Shown: positions 40,721-49,076, counted from the stretch's first letter. The stretch is 53,749 nt of DNA from Anaerolineales bacterium (GCA_020851785.1 JADZCC010000072.1:1-53749); one strand, 5' to 3'. Numbers and translations: made by a program. Notes: a model not told the origin generated them from the letters alone.

Positions 40721-41113
40721 ATGAACTTTCCAGGAACCATGCTCGACCTCGTCCAGAAAGACTCCAAAGCCTTTCTCTATCTCGCCACCCTCATGCCCAA
40801 CGGCGCGCCGCAAGTGACGCCCGTCTGGTTCGACGTGGACGGTGAATACATCCTCATCAACACCGCGCAAGGCCGCATCAAAGACAAAAACATGCGCGCG
40901 CGTCCGCAGGTGGCCATGACCATCTCCGACCCCAAGAATCCCTATCGCTATCTCGGAATGCGCGGCGAAGTTGTCAGCCAAACCACCGAAGGCGCCGCCG
41001 AACACATCAACCAGCTTTCTTTGAAGTACAGCGGCGAACCCTGGACTCTTGCCGAAGGGCAGACTCGCGTGATCTTCAAAATTAAGCCGACTCATTTTGA
41101 CGCGCACAACTGA
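40721..41113 (+). CDS. F420-dependent PPOX-class oxidoreductase (FDOR-B-like)
   Basis: A 130-residue split-barrel flavin/deazaflavin-binding protein. DSKAFLYLATLMPNGAPQVTPVWF, ILINTAQGRIKDKNMRARPQVAM and YRYLGMRGEVV are typical of the Rv1155-type group that binds F420. The substrate is unknown; family members reduce biliverdin, F420-linked quinones or xenobiotics. AGGAG lies 8 nt before the ATG. It sits inside the F420 biosynthesis run and overlaps the next gene by 17 bases, so it is expressed with it. Confidence 0.85.
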   Translation: MNFPGTMLDLVQKDSKAFLYLATLMPNGAPQVTPVWFDVDGEYILINTAQGRIKDKNMRARPQVAMTISDPKNPYRYLGMRGEVVSQTTEGAAEHINQLSLKYSGEPWTLAEGQTRVIFKIKPTHFDAHN

Positions 41114-41708
41114 CCTGCACGCCTTTCTGCGGACGCGCCGCTCCGTCCGCCGCTTCAAACCGGACCCGGTGCCGGATTCGGTTTTAAAGGACATGCTCCA
41201 CACTGCCACATTTGCGCCGTCCGCGCACCATCGCCAACCCTGGCGCTTCGTGGCGCTGACAGATTCAACCGCCAAAGAGCGACTGGCGCAAACCATGGGC
41301 GCTGAATTTCAACGCGACCTTGAAAAAGACGGCCTCGCGCAAGCCAATGTTGAAAAGCGCGTGAAAAAATCACAAGAGCGAATTACCTCCGCCCCACTCG
41401 TCGTCATCCTCTGCGTTGAAATGAACGAAATGGACGCATACCCCGACGCGCGCCGAAAAAAAGCCGAATACCTCATCGCCACGCAATCCGTCGCCAATGC
41501 GGGTTTGCAATTACTGCTCGCCGCACATGCCGAAGGGCTGGGCGGCGTTTGGGTGTGTAGCCCGATCTTCGCGCAAGCCAGCGTGCAAAACGCATTGAAC
41601 ATCCAACCTAGTTGGGAGCCGCAAGCCATGTTCCTAATTGGCTATCCCATTGAAACGCCAGAAGCTAGAATTAGAAAACCCATTGAGGAAGTTGTTAAAA
41701 TTTTATAA
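41097..41708 (+). CDS. Nitroreductase-family protein, candidate dehydro-F420-0 reductase
   Basis: A 203-residue FMN-dependent protein from a TTG start inside the previous gene. It shows FLRTRRSVRRFKPDPVPD, the FMN-binding TATFAPSAHHRQPWRFV, and GLQLLLAAHAEGLGGVWVCSPIF, which is the pattern of the C-terminal half of mycobacterial FbiB. That domain reduces dehydro-F420-0 made from phosphoenolpyruvate. Its position between cofE and cofD makes the same job likely here. It could instead be an unrelated nitroreductase, but the context argues against that. The start codon is uncertain because no ATG or GTG fits. Confidence 0.78.
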   Translation: MTRTTDLHAFLRTRRSVRRFKPDPVPDSVLKDMLHTATFAPSAHHRQPWRFVALTDSTAKERLAQTMGAEFQRDLEKDGLAQANVEKRVKKSQERITSAPLVVILCVEMNEMDAYPDARRKKAEYLIATQSVANAGLQLLLAAHAEGLGGVWVCSPIFAQASVQNALNIQPSWEPQAMFLIGYPIETPEARIRKPIEEVVKIL

Positions 41709-41712
41709 CGCT

Positions 41713-42630
41713 ATGAAAATCACAGCCTTAGCCGGAGGAGTTGGCGGAGCCAAAATGGTTCACGGACTCGCCGCACACCTCGCGCCAGAAGAATTAACCG
41801 TCATCGTCAACACCGGCGATGATTTTGAACATTTGGGGCTGGCCATCTGCCCAGACCTGGACACTGTTTGTTACACGCTGGCGGGGCTCGCCAATTTTGA
41901 AACCGGTTGGGGACGCGCCAACGAAACCTGGAACGTGATTGCCAACGTGGAAAAACTGGGCGGCGCGGGCTGGTTTCGGCTGGGCGATCAGGACATCGCC
42001 ACGCATTTGGAGCGCACGCGCAGGCTCAAAGCGGGCCAAACGCTTTCACAAATCACCAGAGACTTTTGCCAAGCCTGGGGAATTGGGCCGACGGTTTTGC
42101 CCATGTCTGATTCGCCGGTCAGAACCATCGTCCAGACGGACGCGGGCGAACTGGCCTTTCAGGAATATTTTGTTCACCAAAGGTGTGAGCCGAGGGTCAA
42201 AAGCTTTCGGTTTGACGGAGTCGCTTCCGCTGAACCAGCCGTCGGCGTGGTTGAAGCGCTTCATCAAGCCGACGCGCTTGTGATTTGCCCATCCAACCCC
42301 TGGGTGAGCATAGACCCCATCCTCAACGTCGTCAAAACCTTGCCAGCCAAGCCGATTGTGGCCATTTCGCCGATCATTGGCGGGCAGGCGGTCAAAGGCC
42401 CCGCCGCAAAAATGTACGCGGAATTGGGCATTGAACCTTCCGCGCTGGCAGTTGCCAAACACTATCAAAACTTCCTGGCGGGCTATGTGTTAGACAGCGT
42501 GGATGCAGAATTGGAAAAATCCGTTAATCAATTGGGCCTCAAAACTCTGACGACGAATACGCTTATGAATCACCTTACAGATCGTGCGCGCCTAGCCGCG
42601 GATGTGCTACACTTCGTACGGAGCTTATAA
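41713..42630 (+). CDS. cofD: 2-phospho-L-lactate (or enolpyruvyl) transferase
   Basis: A 305-residue enzyme that joins the activated lactyl or enolpyruvyl phosphate to Fo, giving F420-0 or dehydro-F420-0. MKITALAGGVGGAKMVHGLA, VIVNTGDDFEHLGLAICPDLDT, MSDSPVRTIVQTDAG, ICPSNPWVSIDPIL and SPIIGGQAVKGPAAKM are the CofD signatures. The ATG lies 4 bases after the nitroreductase stop; a start at 41638 would lie inside that gene. The cofC gene follows after 2 bases. Confidence 0.96.
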   Translation: MKITALAGGVGGAKMVHGLAAHLAPEELTVIVNTGDDFEHLGLAICPDLDTVCYTLAGLANFETGWGRANETWNVIANVEKLGGAGWFRLGDQDIATHLERTRRLKAGQTLSQITRDFCQAWGIGPTVLPMSDSPVRTIVQTDAGELAFQEYFVHQRCEPRVKSFRFDGVASAEPAVGVVEALHQADALVICPSNPWVSIDPILNVVKTLPAKPIVAISPIIGGQAVKGPAAKMYAELGIEPSALAVAKHYQNFLAGYVLDSVDAELEKSVNQLGLKTLTTNTLMNHLTDRARLAADVLHFVRSL

Positions 42631-42632
42631 CC

Positions 42633-43241
42633 ATGTCAATTTGGGCGATCGTGCCTGTCAAACCCCTCAAACGCGGAAAGTCCCGTCTGGCTGGGACGTT
42701 ATCGGAAGAAGAACGCACGCAATTAAATCAGAATCTTTTGGAAAAGACGCTGGGGACTCTGACCCAACTCAAAGAACTGGATAAGATTCTAGTCGTCAGC
42801 CGCGACCCACATGCGCTGACGATTGCCAGAAATTACGGCGCAAAAACTGTGCAGGAAGATGGCCAACCACACCTGAACACAGCGCTCACCCGCGCAACCG
42901 TTGTCGCTCAGATTCACAACACGCAGGGGGTTTTAGTCATTCCCGCCGACCTGCCTTTGCTCACCGCGCAAGACGTGCAAACTTTATTAGATCGAAGCGG
43001 CAAGCCGCCCGTGGTAGTGATTGCTCCAGACCGGCATCACTCCGGCACCAACGCCTTGCTGATGTTTCCCGCCGGCCTGATTGACTATGATTTCGGGGAA
43101 GGCTCTTTTCAACGTCACTGCGACCGGGCTAAACAAGCCGGAGCTAACCTGGAAATTGTGGATTTACCATCGCTGGCGCTCGACCTGGACTTGCCCGAAG
43201 ATTTGGAAATTGTCCGCAAACTAGAAGCCGCAAAACACTAA
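42633..43241 (+). CDS. cofC: Phosphoenolpyruvate/2-phospho-L-lactate guanylyltransferase
   Basis: A 202-residue GT-A-like nucleotidyltransferase that makes the GDP-activated intermediate used by Cof[56 protein letters not shown] and [14 protein letters not shown] are family hallmarks. Whether PEP or 2-phospholactate is used cannot be decided by eye, but the neighbouring FbiB-type nitroreductase points to PEP. It lies 2 bases after cofD. Confidence 0.94.
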   Translation: MSIWAIVPVKPLKRGKSRLAGTLSEEERTQLNQNLLEKTLGTLTQLKELDKILVVSRDPHALTIARNYGAKTVQEDGQPHLNTALTRATVVAQIHNTQGVLVIPADLPLLTAQDVQTLLDRSGKPPVVVIAPDRHHSGTNALLMFPAGLIDYDFGEGSFQRHCDRAKQAGANLEIVDLPSLALDLDLPEDLEIVRKLEAAKH

Positions 43242-43285
43242 ACGCTTTTCTACGCGATCCATTCTGCACCACAAGGAGTATTTCC

Positions 43286-44290
43286 ATGAACAAAGAACGA
43301 GTGGCGCTTTACCTGCAAGATTCGCACGACCTGCGCGACGGACTGGAATACGCAAAGTATGCTGAAGCCAAAGGCTTTGAAGCGGTCTGGCAGGCCGAGA
43401 GTCGCCTCGTGCGCGACGCCATCGTCCCCATGGCTGGGTATGCCGCCGTCACGAATCGCATCAAAGTTGGTTCGGGGGTGATTAATAACTGGACGCGCAA
43501 TATTGGATTACTAGCCGCCACTTTCTTGACCCTGGATGATTTGGCCCCGAATCGCATTATCTGCGGCCTCGGCGCCTGGTGGGACCCACTGGCCAAAAAC
43601 GTAGGCATAGACAGAAGGAAGCCGCTCACCGCCATGCGCGAGACCGTCCAAGTGATGAAACGCCTGCTCAACATGGAGCGCGTAACCTTTGAAGGCGAAT
43701 TCATCCGCGTCAATGGCATTGAGTTGGATGTGGTGCATGGTCGGCGCGAACCGCGCAACATCCCAATTATGATCGGCGCGACCGGCGACCAAATGATGGA
43801 ATTAACCGGCGAAATTGCCGATGGCGCAGTCTTGAATTATTGCGTCGCGCCCGACTATAACGATAAAGCGCTGGAACTGCTGAACAAAGGGCTGAAAAAG
43901 TCCGGCCGCACGCTGGAAGATTTTGACCGCCCGCAGTTAATCGTCTGCTCAGTGGATGAAGATCACGACAAGGCGATTGACTACACCAAAATGCTGTTGT
44001 GCCAGTACCTGGCGCAACAGCCGCACATCGCCAAAGCCTCCAACGTTTCAGACGAAGTCATTCAAAAGATTCAATCCATTTTAGGCTGGCCCGCCACCAA
44101 AGAGCAGATTATGAAAGCAAAAGACCTGGTGCCAGACGAACTCGTTCATAAAATCACCGCCTCCGGCACGCCCGCCGAAGCCAAAGCCAAAGTGGCGGAA
44201 TACAAAAAACGCGGATGCACCTGCCCGATTTTGTACCCGGTTGGCGGAAATTTCAAATTGCTGATTGATACGTTTGGGGTGGAGGGGTAA
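43286..44290 (+). CDS. LLM-class F420-dependent oxidoreductase
   Basis: A 334-residue TIM-barrel enzyme of the luciferase-like monooxygenase family. It contains [71 protein letters not shown], the usual F420 group sequence pattern of Mer and related reductases. The best-known relatives reduce methylene-tetrahydromethanopterin, but many act on other substrates. The substrate is unknown. AGGAG precedes the ATG. It ends the F420 group. Confidence 0.86.
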   Translation: MNKERVALYLQDSHDLRDGLEYAKYAEAKGFEAVWQAESRLVRDAIVPMAGYAAVTNRIKVGSGVINNWTRNIGLLAATFLTLDDLAPNRIICGLGAWWDPLAKNVGIDRRKPLTAMRETVQVMKRLLNMERVTFEGEFIRVNGIELDVVHGRREPRNIPIMIGATGDQMMELTGEIADGAVLNYCVAPDYNDKALELLNKGLKKSGRTLEDFDRPQLIVCSVDEDHDKAIDYTKMLLCQYLAQQPHIAKASNVSDEVIQKIQSILGWPATKEQIMKAKDLVPDELVHKITASGTPAEAKAKVAEYKKRGCTCPILYPVGGNFKLLIDTFGVEG

Positions 44291-44389
44291 GACAAGTTAT
44301 TGGTACAACTACGACAGCGAAGCCTATAAAAGCCATAAAGACAATGCCAATCGGTTGAGCGGCAATCCACCCTAATTTTCAGGAGAAAA

Positions 44390-45253
44390 ATGAAACCAAG
44401 TCAATTAACGCTTGCTTTAGTTGGCGCTTCCCTGTTGTTTTTTGCATGTTCCAGTTTACAGCCAGGGCGGGGAGTCCCAGCCGCGCCTCCAACAGAAACT
44501 CCCATCTCCATCCAGGAGCCTACATCAACGCCCAACATCAAAATAAAAGAAGAAGAAATCTTCTGTTCCAGCGATAGCGCGGAGGCGCGAACCCTATATA
44601 CTGACGCCTATACTTCGCAAATGAATGGAAATCTTACAGAAGCAGAACTGCTTTATCGGCAGGCGCTTGAACTTGACCCTGAATATTGCGACGCGATGGA
44701 TAACCTGGGACAAACGCTTCGGCAACAAGGCAAAATTGACGAGGCAATCCTCTGGTATAAAAAATCTCTGGAAGTAAAGCCCGACAACCCCGTGGCGCTC
44801 CAAAATTTGGCGCTTGCGTACAATCTCCAGGGCGAAACTTCAAAGTCCATCGAAATGTACGAAGCCTTAGTCGAGACCGCGCCTGAAAACCCGGAAGGTT
44901 ATTTTGGGCTGGGAAGCATCTATTATCGGTTGAGCCAGCCTGAAAAAGCCATCTCCTACCTGACGACTGCAGAGAAACTATACATTCAAGAATCATCGTC
45001 CTATGTGTCAGACGCTCAATACTACCTGGGCTTCTCATATTTTGAGATTCAAGACTGTGCAAACACCAAAAAATATTTTGAAGCAATCTACAATCTATTT
45101 TCAAGCGACGGCAACGTAAATTACGCGTTAGGCGTTTGCTATTTACAGTCCGAGCCAAAGGAGATTGATACGGCGCGAAACTATATCTTGAAAGCTCAGG
45201 AAGCGGGCGTGCAGATCCCCGCCGATGTATTAAAGATCATCGCTGAGCAATAA
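44390..45253 (+). CDS. TPR-repeat lipoprotein
   Basis: A 287-residue exported lipoprotein. The signal peptide ends with the lipobox LFFACSS (Cys20). A Pro/Thr-rich spacer follows, then about four to five tetratricopeptide repeats (ADLYRQALELDPEY-like YRQALELDPEYCDAMDNLGQ, ILWYKKSLEVKPDNPVALQN, AYNLQGETSKSIEMYEAL, YFGLGSIYYRLSQPEKAI). TPR arrays mediate protein assembly at the membrane surface. AGGAG is found before the ATG. Confidence 0.8.
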   Translation: MKPSQLTLALVGASLLFFACSSLQPGRGVPAAPPTETPISIQEPTSTPNIKIKEEEIFCSSDSAEARTLYTDAYTSQMNGNLTEAELLYRQALELDPEYCDAMDNLGQTLRQQGKIDEAILWYKKSLEVKPDNPVALQNLALAYNLQGETSKSIEMYEALVETAPENPEGYFGLGSIYYRLSQPEKAISYLTTAEKLYIQESSSYVSDAQYYLGFSYFEIQDCANTKKYFEAIYNLFSSDGNVNYALGVCYLQSEPKEIDTARNYILKAQEAGVQIPADVLKIIAEQ

Positions 45254-45280
45254 AATTTTTGCTTATAGGAAAGCCCCTGT

Positions 45281-45883
45281 ATGGATCATAATCTAGGCGC
45301 AATTACTGTGTCTCGGAAAACCGGCGAAGAAAATTTCAGAGCAAAAGGGATCCTGCTGGGGAATAAGTTGTTCGATTTTTGGCAATGGGCTAACTCGGAT
45401 TTATCGAGCAACGCCATACGCGGCATTCTGGCTGAATACATTGTAGCTTCTGAATTAGGGCTGTCAGCCAACTTGCGGCGCGAATGGGACACATACGATT
45501 TACTTACAAAAGACGGCGTCAAACTCGAAATAAAATCCGCCGCATATCTTCAGACTTGGGCGCAAGTCAAATTCTCGAAAATTTCATTCGCCATTGGCCC
45601 AAAAAAGGACCAGGACGCCAACGCCAAAGAATACAGCCGTGAAGCCAAACGCCATGCGGATATTTATATCTTCTGCCTGTTACGACATCAGGAAAAATCC
45701 ACGCTTGACCCGCTAGATTTAGATCAATGGACGTTTTACATTTTACCTACATCCATCCTCGACGCTAAAAATGAAAAGCAAAAGAAGATAACCCTATCTG
45801 CCCTATTAAAGTTAAACCCTATTCAAGTTTCATTTGGTGAAATCAGTTCTGCAATTAAAAAAATTCGTCCCGCTTCTCAATAA
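45281..45883 (+). CDS. PD-(D/E)XK nuclease-like protein, unknown function
   Basis: A 200-residue protein I cannot name. The order Glu52 (IRGILAEYIVASELG), Asp70/Asp73 (REWDTYDLL) and Glu83-x-Lys85 (VKLEIKSAAYLQTWAQ) with the expected hydrophobic strands matches the PD-(D/E)XK restriction-endonuclease-like core. A YSREAKRHADIYIFCLL strand follows. It has no DNA-binding or methyltransferase partner next to it. It may be a solitary nuclease of a defence or repair system, or an inactive relative. Unrelated neighbours (TPR lipoprotein and Rex). Confidence 0.5.
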   Translation: MDHNLGAITVSRKTGEENFRAKGILLGNKLFDFWQWANSDLSSNAIRGILAEYIVASELGLSANLRREWDTYDLLTKDGVKLEIKSAAYLQTWAQVKFSKISFAIGPKKDQDANAKEYSREAKRHADIYIFCLLRHQEKSTLDPLDLDQWTFYILPTSILDAKNEKQKKITLSALLKLNPIQVSFGEISSAIKKIRPASQ

Positions 45884-45915
45884 AAACCACAACTATTTTT
45901 CTGTTTGTACCTGAC

Positions 45916-45933
45916 TTGTGTATAATGGCACAA
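45916..45933. promoter_or_regulatory. Rex operator overlapping the rex -10 box
   Basis: TTGTG (45916-45920), eight bases, CACAA (45929-45933) is a perfect match to the Rex consensus TTGTG-N8-CACAA. The eight bases contain the -10 TATAAT (45921-45926). Rex bound here would block its own promoter. Confidence 0.75.
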
Positions 45934-45947
45934 AATGTCATTTTGTG
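45929..45947. promoter_or_regulatory. Perfect inverted repeat next to the Rex operator
   Basis: cacaaaatg (45929-45937) and cattttgtg (45939-45947) are perfect complements with one base between them. It shares CACAA with the operator and lies where transcription would start. It may extend the control site. Confidence 0.55.
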
Positions 45948-45987
45948 GTAAATTTTTTCCTTATTCTCAGAAGCTGAGGTGCAAAGG

Positions 45988-46605
45988 ATGAAAGCTGAAA
46001 AAATACCAGACATTATCGTAGGACGACTACCCATTTATTTACGCGCCTTACAGCGCATGGCAGACAACGGACTCAAGACTACCTCTTCTCAAGAATTGGG
46101 CGAGCGCGTGGGGATTTCTGCCGCGCAAATTCGCAAGGACATTTCACAATTCGGCGATTTCGGTAAGCAAGGCACGGGGTATTCCATTGAATATCTGCTG
46201 AATAAACTGCGTGAAATCCTCAAAGTGGATCGCGTCTGGGATGTGGTTTTGGTTGGCGCAGGCGATATGGGCCACGCGCTGGTGAATTATCAGGGATTCA
46301 AGAATCGCGGGTTTCGCATTGCCGCCATCTTTGACGCGGACAAAAACAAAGTAGGCCGCAAAGTGGGCGAATTTGTCATTGAGGATGCGGAAAATCTGGT
46401 TGAAAAAGTTAAAGCCCTGGACGTGAAAGTGGCCATGCTCACCATTCCGGCCACGGCGGCGCAGGCCGTCGCCGAGAAGTTGGTGCAGGCTGGCGTAAAA
46501 GCGATCTTGAACTACGCGCCAATCAGCTTAAACGTGCCAGATCATGTCAAAGTCCAATACATTGATCCATCCACCCATCTGCAACGGATGACCTACTATT
46601 TATAA
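45988..46605 (+). CDS. rex: Redox-sensing transcriptional repressor Rex
   Basis: A 205-residue repressor that senses the NADH/NAD+ ratio. The N-terminal winged helix has PIYLRALQRMADNGLKTTSS and VGISAAQIRKDISQFGDFGKQGTGY, the latter being the DNA-recognition part. A Rossmann NADH domain follows with VVLVGAGDMGHALVNYQGF, IAAIFDADKNKVG and the C-terminal swapped helix ending STHLQRMTYYL. Rex normally controls fermentative and respiratory genes. The ATG at 45988 has GAGGTG 6 nt upstream and is preferred over GTG at 45979. The promoter carries its own operator. Confidence 0.97.
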   Translation: MKAEKIPDIIVGRLPIYLRALQRMADNGLKTTSSQELGERVGISAAQIRKDISQFGDFGKQGTGYSIEYLLNKLREILKVDRVWDVVLVGAGDMGHALVNYQGFKNRGFRIAAIFDADKNKVGRKVGEFVIEDAENLVEKVKALDVKVAMLTIPATAAQAVAEKLVQAGVKAILNYAPISLNVPDHVKVQYIDPSTHLQRMTYYL

Positions 46606-46621
46606 CCGTTTGAACGCAAAC

Positions 46622-46652
46622 AAAAAGGTTTCCAAAACTGGAAACCTTTTTT
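46622..46652. terminator. Bidirectional terminator between rex and mreB
   Basis: aaaaaggtttcca (46622-46634) and tggaaaccttttt (46639-46651) form a 13-bp perfect stem with a 4-nt loop. T-runs follow on both strands. Confidence 0.93.
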
Positions 46653-46655
46653 CTC

Positions 46656-47657
46656 TTAAACTTGCGGCAAATTCCGCCGGATTACGTTCAACATGCCAAA
46701 ACTTTTCCCGGCGCCTTCCACTACACAAGTCAGCGGATTATCCACCAGATATGCGGGAATACCCAGAGATTTAGTCAACAGTTTATCAATGCCGCGGAGT
46801 AACGCGCCGCCGCCGCACAAGGCCACGCCGCGATCAATAATATCCGAAACCAGTTCCGGCGGCGTTTTCTCCAAAACTTTACGCCCCGTCTCAACGATCT
46901 GTTTGAGCGAATCTTGCAGGGCTTCCACAATTTCACCAGTGGTCAGCGTTACCGGGCGGGGCAAGCCCGTGACCTGATCCTGTCCCTGCACTTCCATACT
47001 GTTTTCAATATCCTGCGGAATGGCGGCGCCAATGCGAATCTTCAATTGTTCCGCCGTCACCTGGCCAATAATCACGCCATACTTTCGGCGCACATAGCTC
47101 ACGATCGCTTCATCTAAATCCATGCCGCCGGAGCGCAATGTATCCGCGGCCACTATCCCATACATCGCCATCACCGCCGCCTCGGTACAACCGCCGCCCA
47201 GGCAAATGATCATATTTCCAGAAGGGGAATTAATCGGCAGGTCAATGCCGATGGCCGCGGCCAGGGGTTGTTGAATCAAAAACGTCTCGCGGCTTCCCGC
47301 TTCCATCACCGCTTCGTACACCGCGCGCCGTTCCACGCTGGTAACGCCATACGGCACAGAAATCATCGTGCGCGGGCGAAAGATACGCATCGAACCGCTC
47401 ACGCGCTGAAGCAAATAAGCCAGCAAAGTTTCCGTAATTTCATAATCCGCAATCACGCCGTTACGCAATGGACGCGCCACTTCAATACTTTCCGGCACGC
47501 GCCCATACATATCCCGCGCTTCCAGCCCGGCCGCCACCATTTTTTGATCGTTAACGTCAATGGCGACAATCGTCGGCTCTTCCAACAGCGTCTGCGCGCC
47601 ATCGGCAATTCGAGTAAACATGGTGCCCAGGTCTACGCCCAGGTCTTTGGAAAACAT
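46656..47657 (-). CDS. mreB: Rod shape-determining protein MreB/Mbl
   Basis: A 333-residue bacterial actin that forms membrane-bound filaments guiding the elongasome. DLGVDLGTMFTRIA (phosphate 1), ISVPYGVTSVERRAV, LLIQQPLAAAIGIDLP (phosphate 2 region near IICLGGGCTEAAV), VALCGGGALLRGIDKLL and NPLTCVVEGAGKSFG (adenosine/hinge) are present. Unusually for MreB, phosphate 1 ends in Thr-Met-Phe-Thr and GGGCTEAAV carries a Cys. ATG at 47657 is used; GTG at 47663 is the alternative. Divergent from a D-Ala-D-Ala ligase-like gene. Confidence 0.92.
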   Translation of the reverse strand: MFSKDLGVDLGTMFTRIADGAQTLLEEPTIVAIDVNDQKMVAAGLEARDMYGRVPESIEVARPLRNGVIADYEITETLLAYLLQRVSGSMRIFRPRTMISVPYGVTSVERRAVYEAVMEAGSRETFLIQQPLAAAIGIDLPINSPSGNMIICLGGGCTEAAVMAMYGIVAADTLRSGGMDLDEAIVSYVRRKYGVIIGQVTAEQLKIRIGAAIPQDIENSMEVQGQDQVTGLPRPVTLTTGEIVEALQDSLKQIVETGRKVLEKTPPELVSDIIDRGVALCGGGALLRGIDKLLTKSLGIPAYLVDNPLTCVVEGAGKSFGMLNVIRRNLPQV

Positions 47658-47712
47658 GGCCACGAGTGTCTTTCTTCCTCTACGCAATCTGCAAATCGTT
47701 CGCAGTCCGTTT

Positions 47713-47747
47713 AAAAAATGCGCTTATTGAGCAAATCAATAAGCGCA
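47713..47747 (-). other. 5'-terminal hairpin followed by a U-tract in the mreB leader
   Basis: tgcgcttattga (47719-47730) and tcaataagcgca (47736-47747) form a 12-bp perfect stem with a 5-nt loop. On the minus strand it is followed by TTTTTT (47718-47713). It lies about 55 nt upstream of mreB and starts where the promoter would start transcription, so it could be an attenuator or a 5' stabilising stem. Confidence 0.6.
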
Positions 47748-47750
47748 CAA

Positions 47751-47779
47751 ATGATACCTGAAAGACTATGGCTTGTCTA
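47751..47779 (-). promoter_or_regulatory. Promoter of mreB
   Basis: On the minus strand, TAGACA (47779-47774), a 17-bp spacer and TATCAT (47756-47751). The predicted start near 47744 is at the base of the 5' hairpin. Confidence 0.6.
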
Positions 47780-47817
47780 GCATTGAGATTTTTCACCTTA
47801 ACAAACTGCCTGCCCCC

Positions 47818-47845
47818 TTGTAATCTAGACGGCTTAAGCTATGAT
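47818..47845 (+). promoter_or_regulatory. Promoter of the D-Ala-D-Ala ligase-like gene
   Basis: TTGTAA (47818-47823), a 16-bp spacer and TATGAT (47840-47845). AGAGGA lies 6 nt before the ATG at 47884. Confidence 0.55.
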
Positions 47846-47883
47846 TGCCTCATTACAAACTGAAAATTTTCAGAGGAAAACCA

Positions 47884-49041
47884 ATGTCCGAGTCGCCTGT
47901 TCATGAAGCAGAAAAACTGCATCCGCACCCCAAGCGGCGCTGGAAGATCGCCGTCCTTGCCAATATCAAAGACGAATCACAGCCCAAGCCAGAGGGCGTC
48001 CCGCCAGACGCCTTCGCCGACTTTGATCACATTGAAACGATAGACGCGCTTCGGGCCGCGCTCGAAACGGACGGCCATACAACGGCATTTATCCAAGCCG
48101 ATAGAGACCTGCCTTACGCGCTTCGCGCCGAAAAACCAGACATCTGCTTCAACATTGCCGAAGGACTGGGCGGCGACGCGCGCGAAGCCCAAACCCCAGC
48201 CCTGCTTGAAATGCTCAAAATCCCATACACCGGTTCGCGCGTGTTGACCAACGCCATCTCGCTGGACAAGACGCTCACCAAAAGGATTTGGCGTGACCGC
48301 CGTCTACCCGTGGCGCCGTTTCAAGAATTCGTCACCGGCGAAGAGACCCTTCGCGCCGAATTAAAATTCCCCTTATTCGTCAAACCGGCGCGCGAAGGCA
48401 CCGGCATGGGCGTGGATCTCAAAGCGATCTGCGCCAACGAACGGGAGGTTCGTGAGCGCGTCCAATACATCGTTTCCACTTATCAGCAACCCGCTTTGGT
48501 GGAAACCTTCTTACCCGGGCGCGAATTCACCATTGGCCTGTTAGGGCGCGCCGACGCAAAGCTCTACTCGCGCCACCCGGAATGGTATGAAAAAGACGGC
48601 TTTCATCGTTTTCCAATCCTTGAATTGGATACAAAAAACTCAACCTCAACCTGGGTTTATACCAACGAGGCGAAATCCAAAGAAGTCGGCGCAGACGGTA
48701 CGCCCGGCTATTTTTGCCCGGCAGAAGTTGAACCTGAGTTGGAAAAAAAACTCAAATATCTCGCCCTGCGGGCCCATCAACTGCTTAACACGCTGGACGT
48801 TTCGCGCACCGACATTCGCCTGGACGAAGAAGGCAACCCGCGCGTCATGGAAATTAACACCCTGCCCGGACTCACGCCTGATTACAGCGACCTTTGCCTA
48901 CAAGCCAAGGCGGAAGGCATAAAATACGAAGACCTCGTGCTGGACATCCTCTATCTGGGAGCCAGCCGCTGGGGCCTGCTGGAGCCGCGCGCACATAACG
49001 CAGATGCAAGGAAAAAAGCGCCCGCTTTAGCTTATAATTAA
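47884..49041 (+). CDS. D-alanine-D-alanine ligase-like ATP-grasp enzyme
   Basis: A 385-residue ATP-grasp protein. After the N-terminal RWKIAVLANIKDE domain come DICFNIAEGLGGDAREAQTPALLEML (typical Ddl ending with the acidic pocket), LTKRIWRDRRLPVAP, LKFPLFVKPAREGTGMGVDL (ATP loop), and NPRVMEINTLPGLTP (metal ligands Glu/Asn). Ddl ligates two D-Ala for peptidoglycan precursors. The size is a little above the family norm because of an N-terminal extension. The neighbours MreB and a kinase suggest a wall-related operon or group. Related D-Ala-D-X ligases cannot be excluded. AGAGGA supports the start. Confidence 0.82.
   Translation: MSESPVHEAEKLHPHPKRRWKIAVLANIKDESQPKPEGVPPDAFADFDHIETIDALRAALETDGHTTAFIQADRDLPYALRAEKPDICFNIAEGLGGDAREAQTPALLEMLKIPYTGSRVLTNAISLDKTLTKRIWRDRRLPVAPFQEFVTGEETLRAELKFPLFVKPAREGTGMGVDLKAICANEREVRERVQYIVSTYQQPALVETFLPGREFTIGLLGRADAKLYSRHPEWYEKDGFHRFPILELDTKNSTSTWVYTNEAKSKEVGADGTPGYFCPAEVEPELEKKLKYLALRAHQLLNTLDVSRTDIRLDEEGNPRVMEINTLPGLTPDYSDLCLQAKAEGIKYEDLVLDILYLGASRWGLLEPRAHNADARKKAPALAYN
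49033..49038 (+). promoter_or_regulatory. -10 box of the kinase gene
   Basis: A perfect TATAAT overlaps the end of the preceding coding region and lies 38 nt before the ATG at 49077, leaving a leader of about 32 nt with a weak Shine-Dalgarno (TAGGTA). Confidence 0.45.
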
Positions 49042-49076
49042 AACATCAAATTAATCGCATGTTTTAATAGGTAACC

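Noticed and set aside
40640..41296. A 218-codon frame on the minus strand opposite the PPOX and nitroreductase genes
   Set aside because: It overlaps two clear F420-related genes on the plus strand, shows low-complexity Arg/Gly/Val-rich sequence typical of antisense frames, and has no recognised motif.
45929..45947. Terminator for the gene at 45281
   Set aside because: The perfect palindrome is followed by ttttgtggtaaattttttcc, but it lies directly downstream of the rex -10 box and shares bases with the Rex site, so an operator role fits better than termination.
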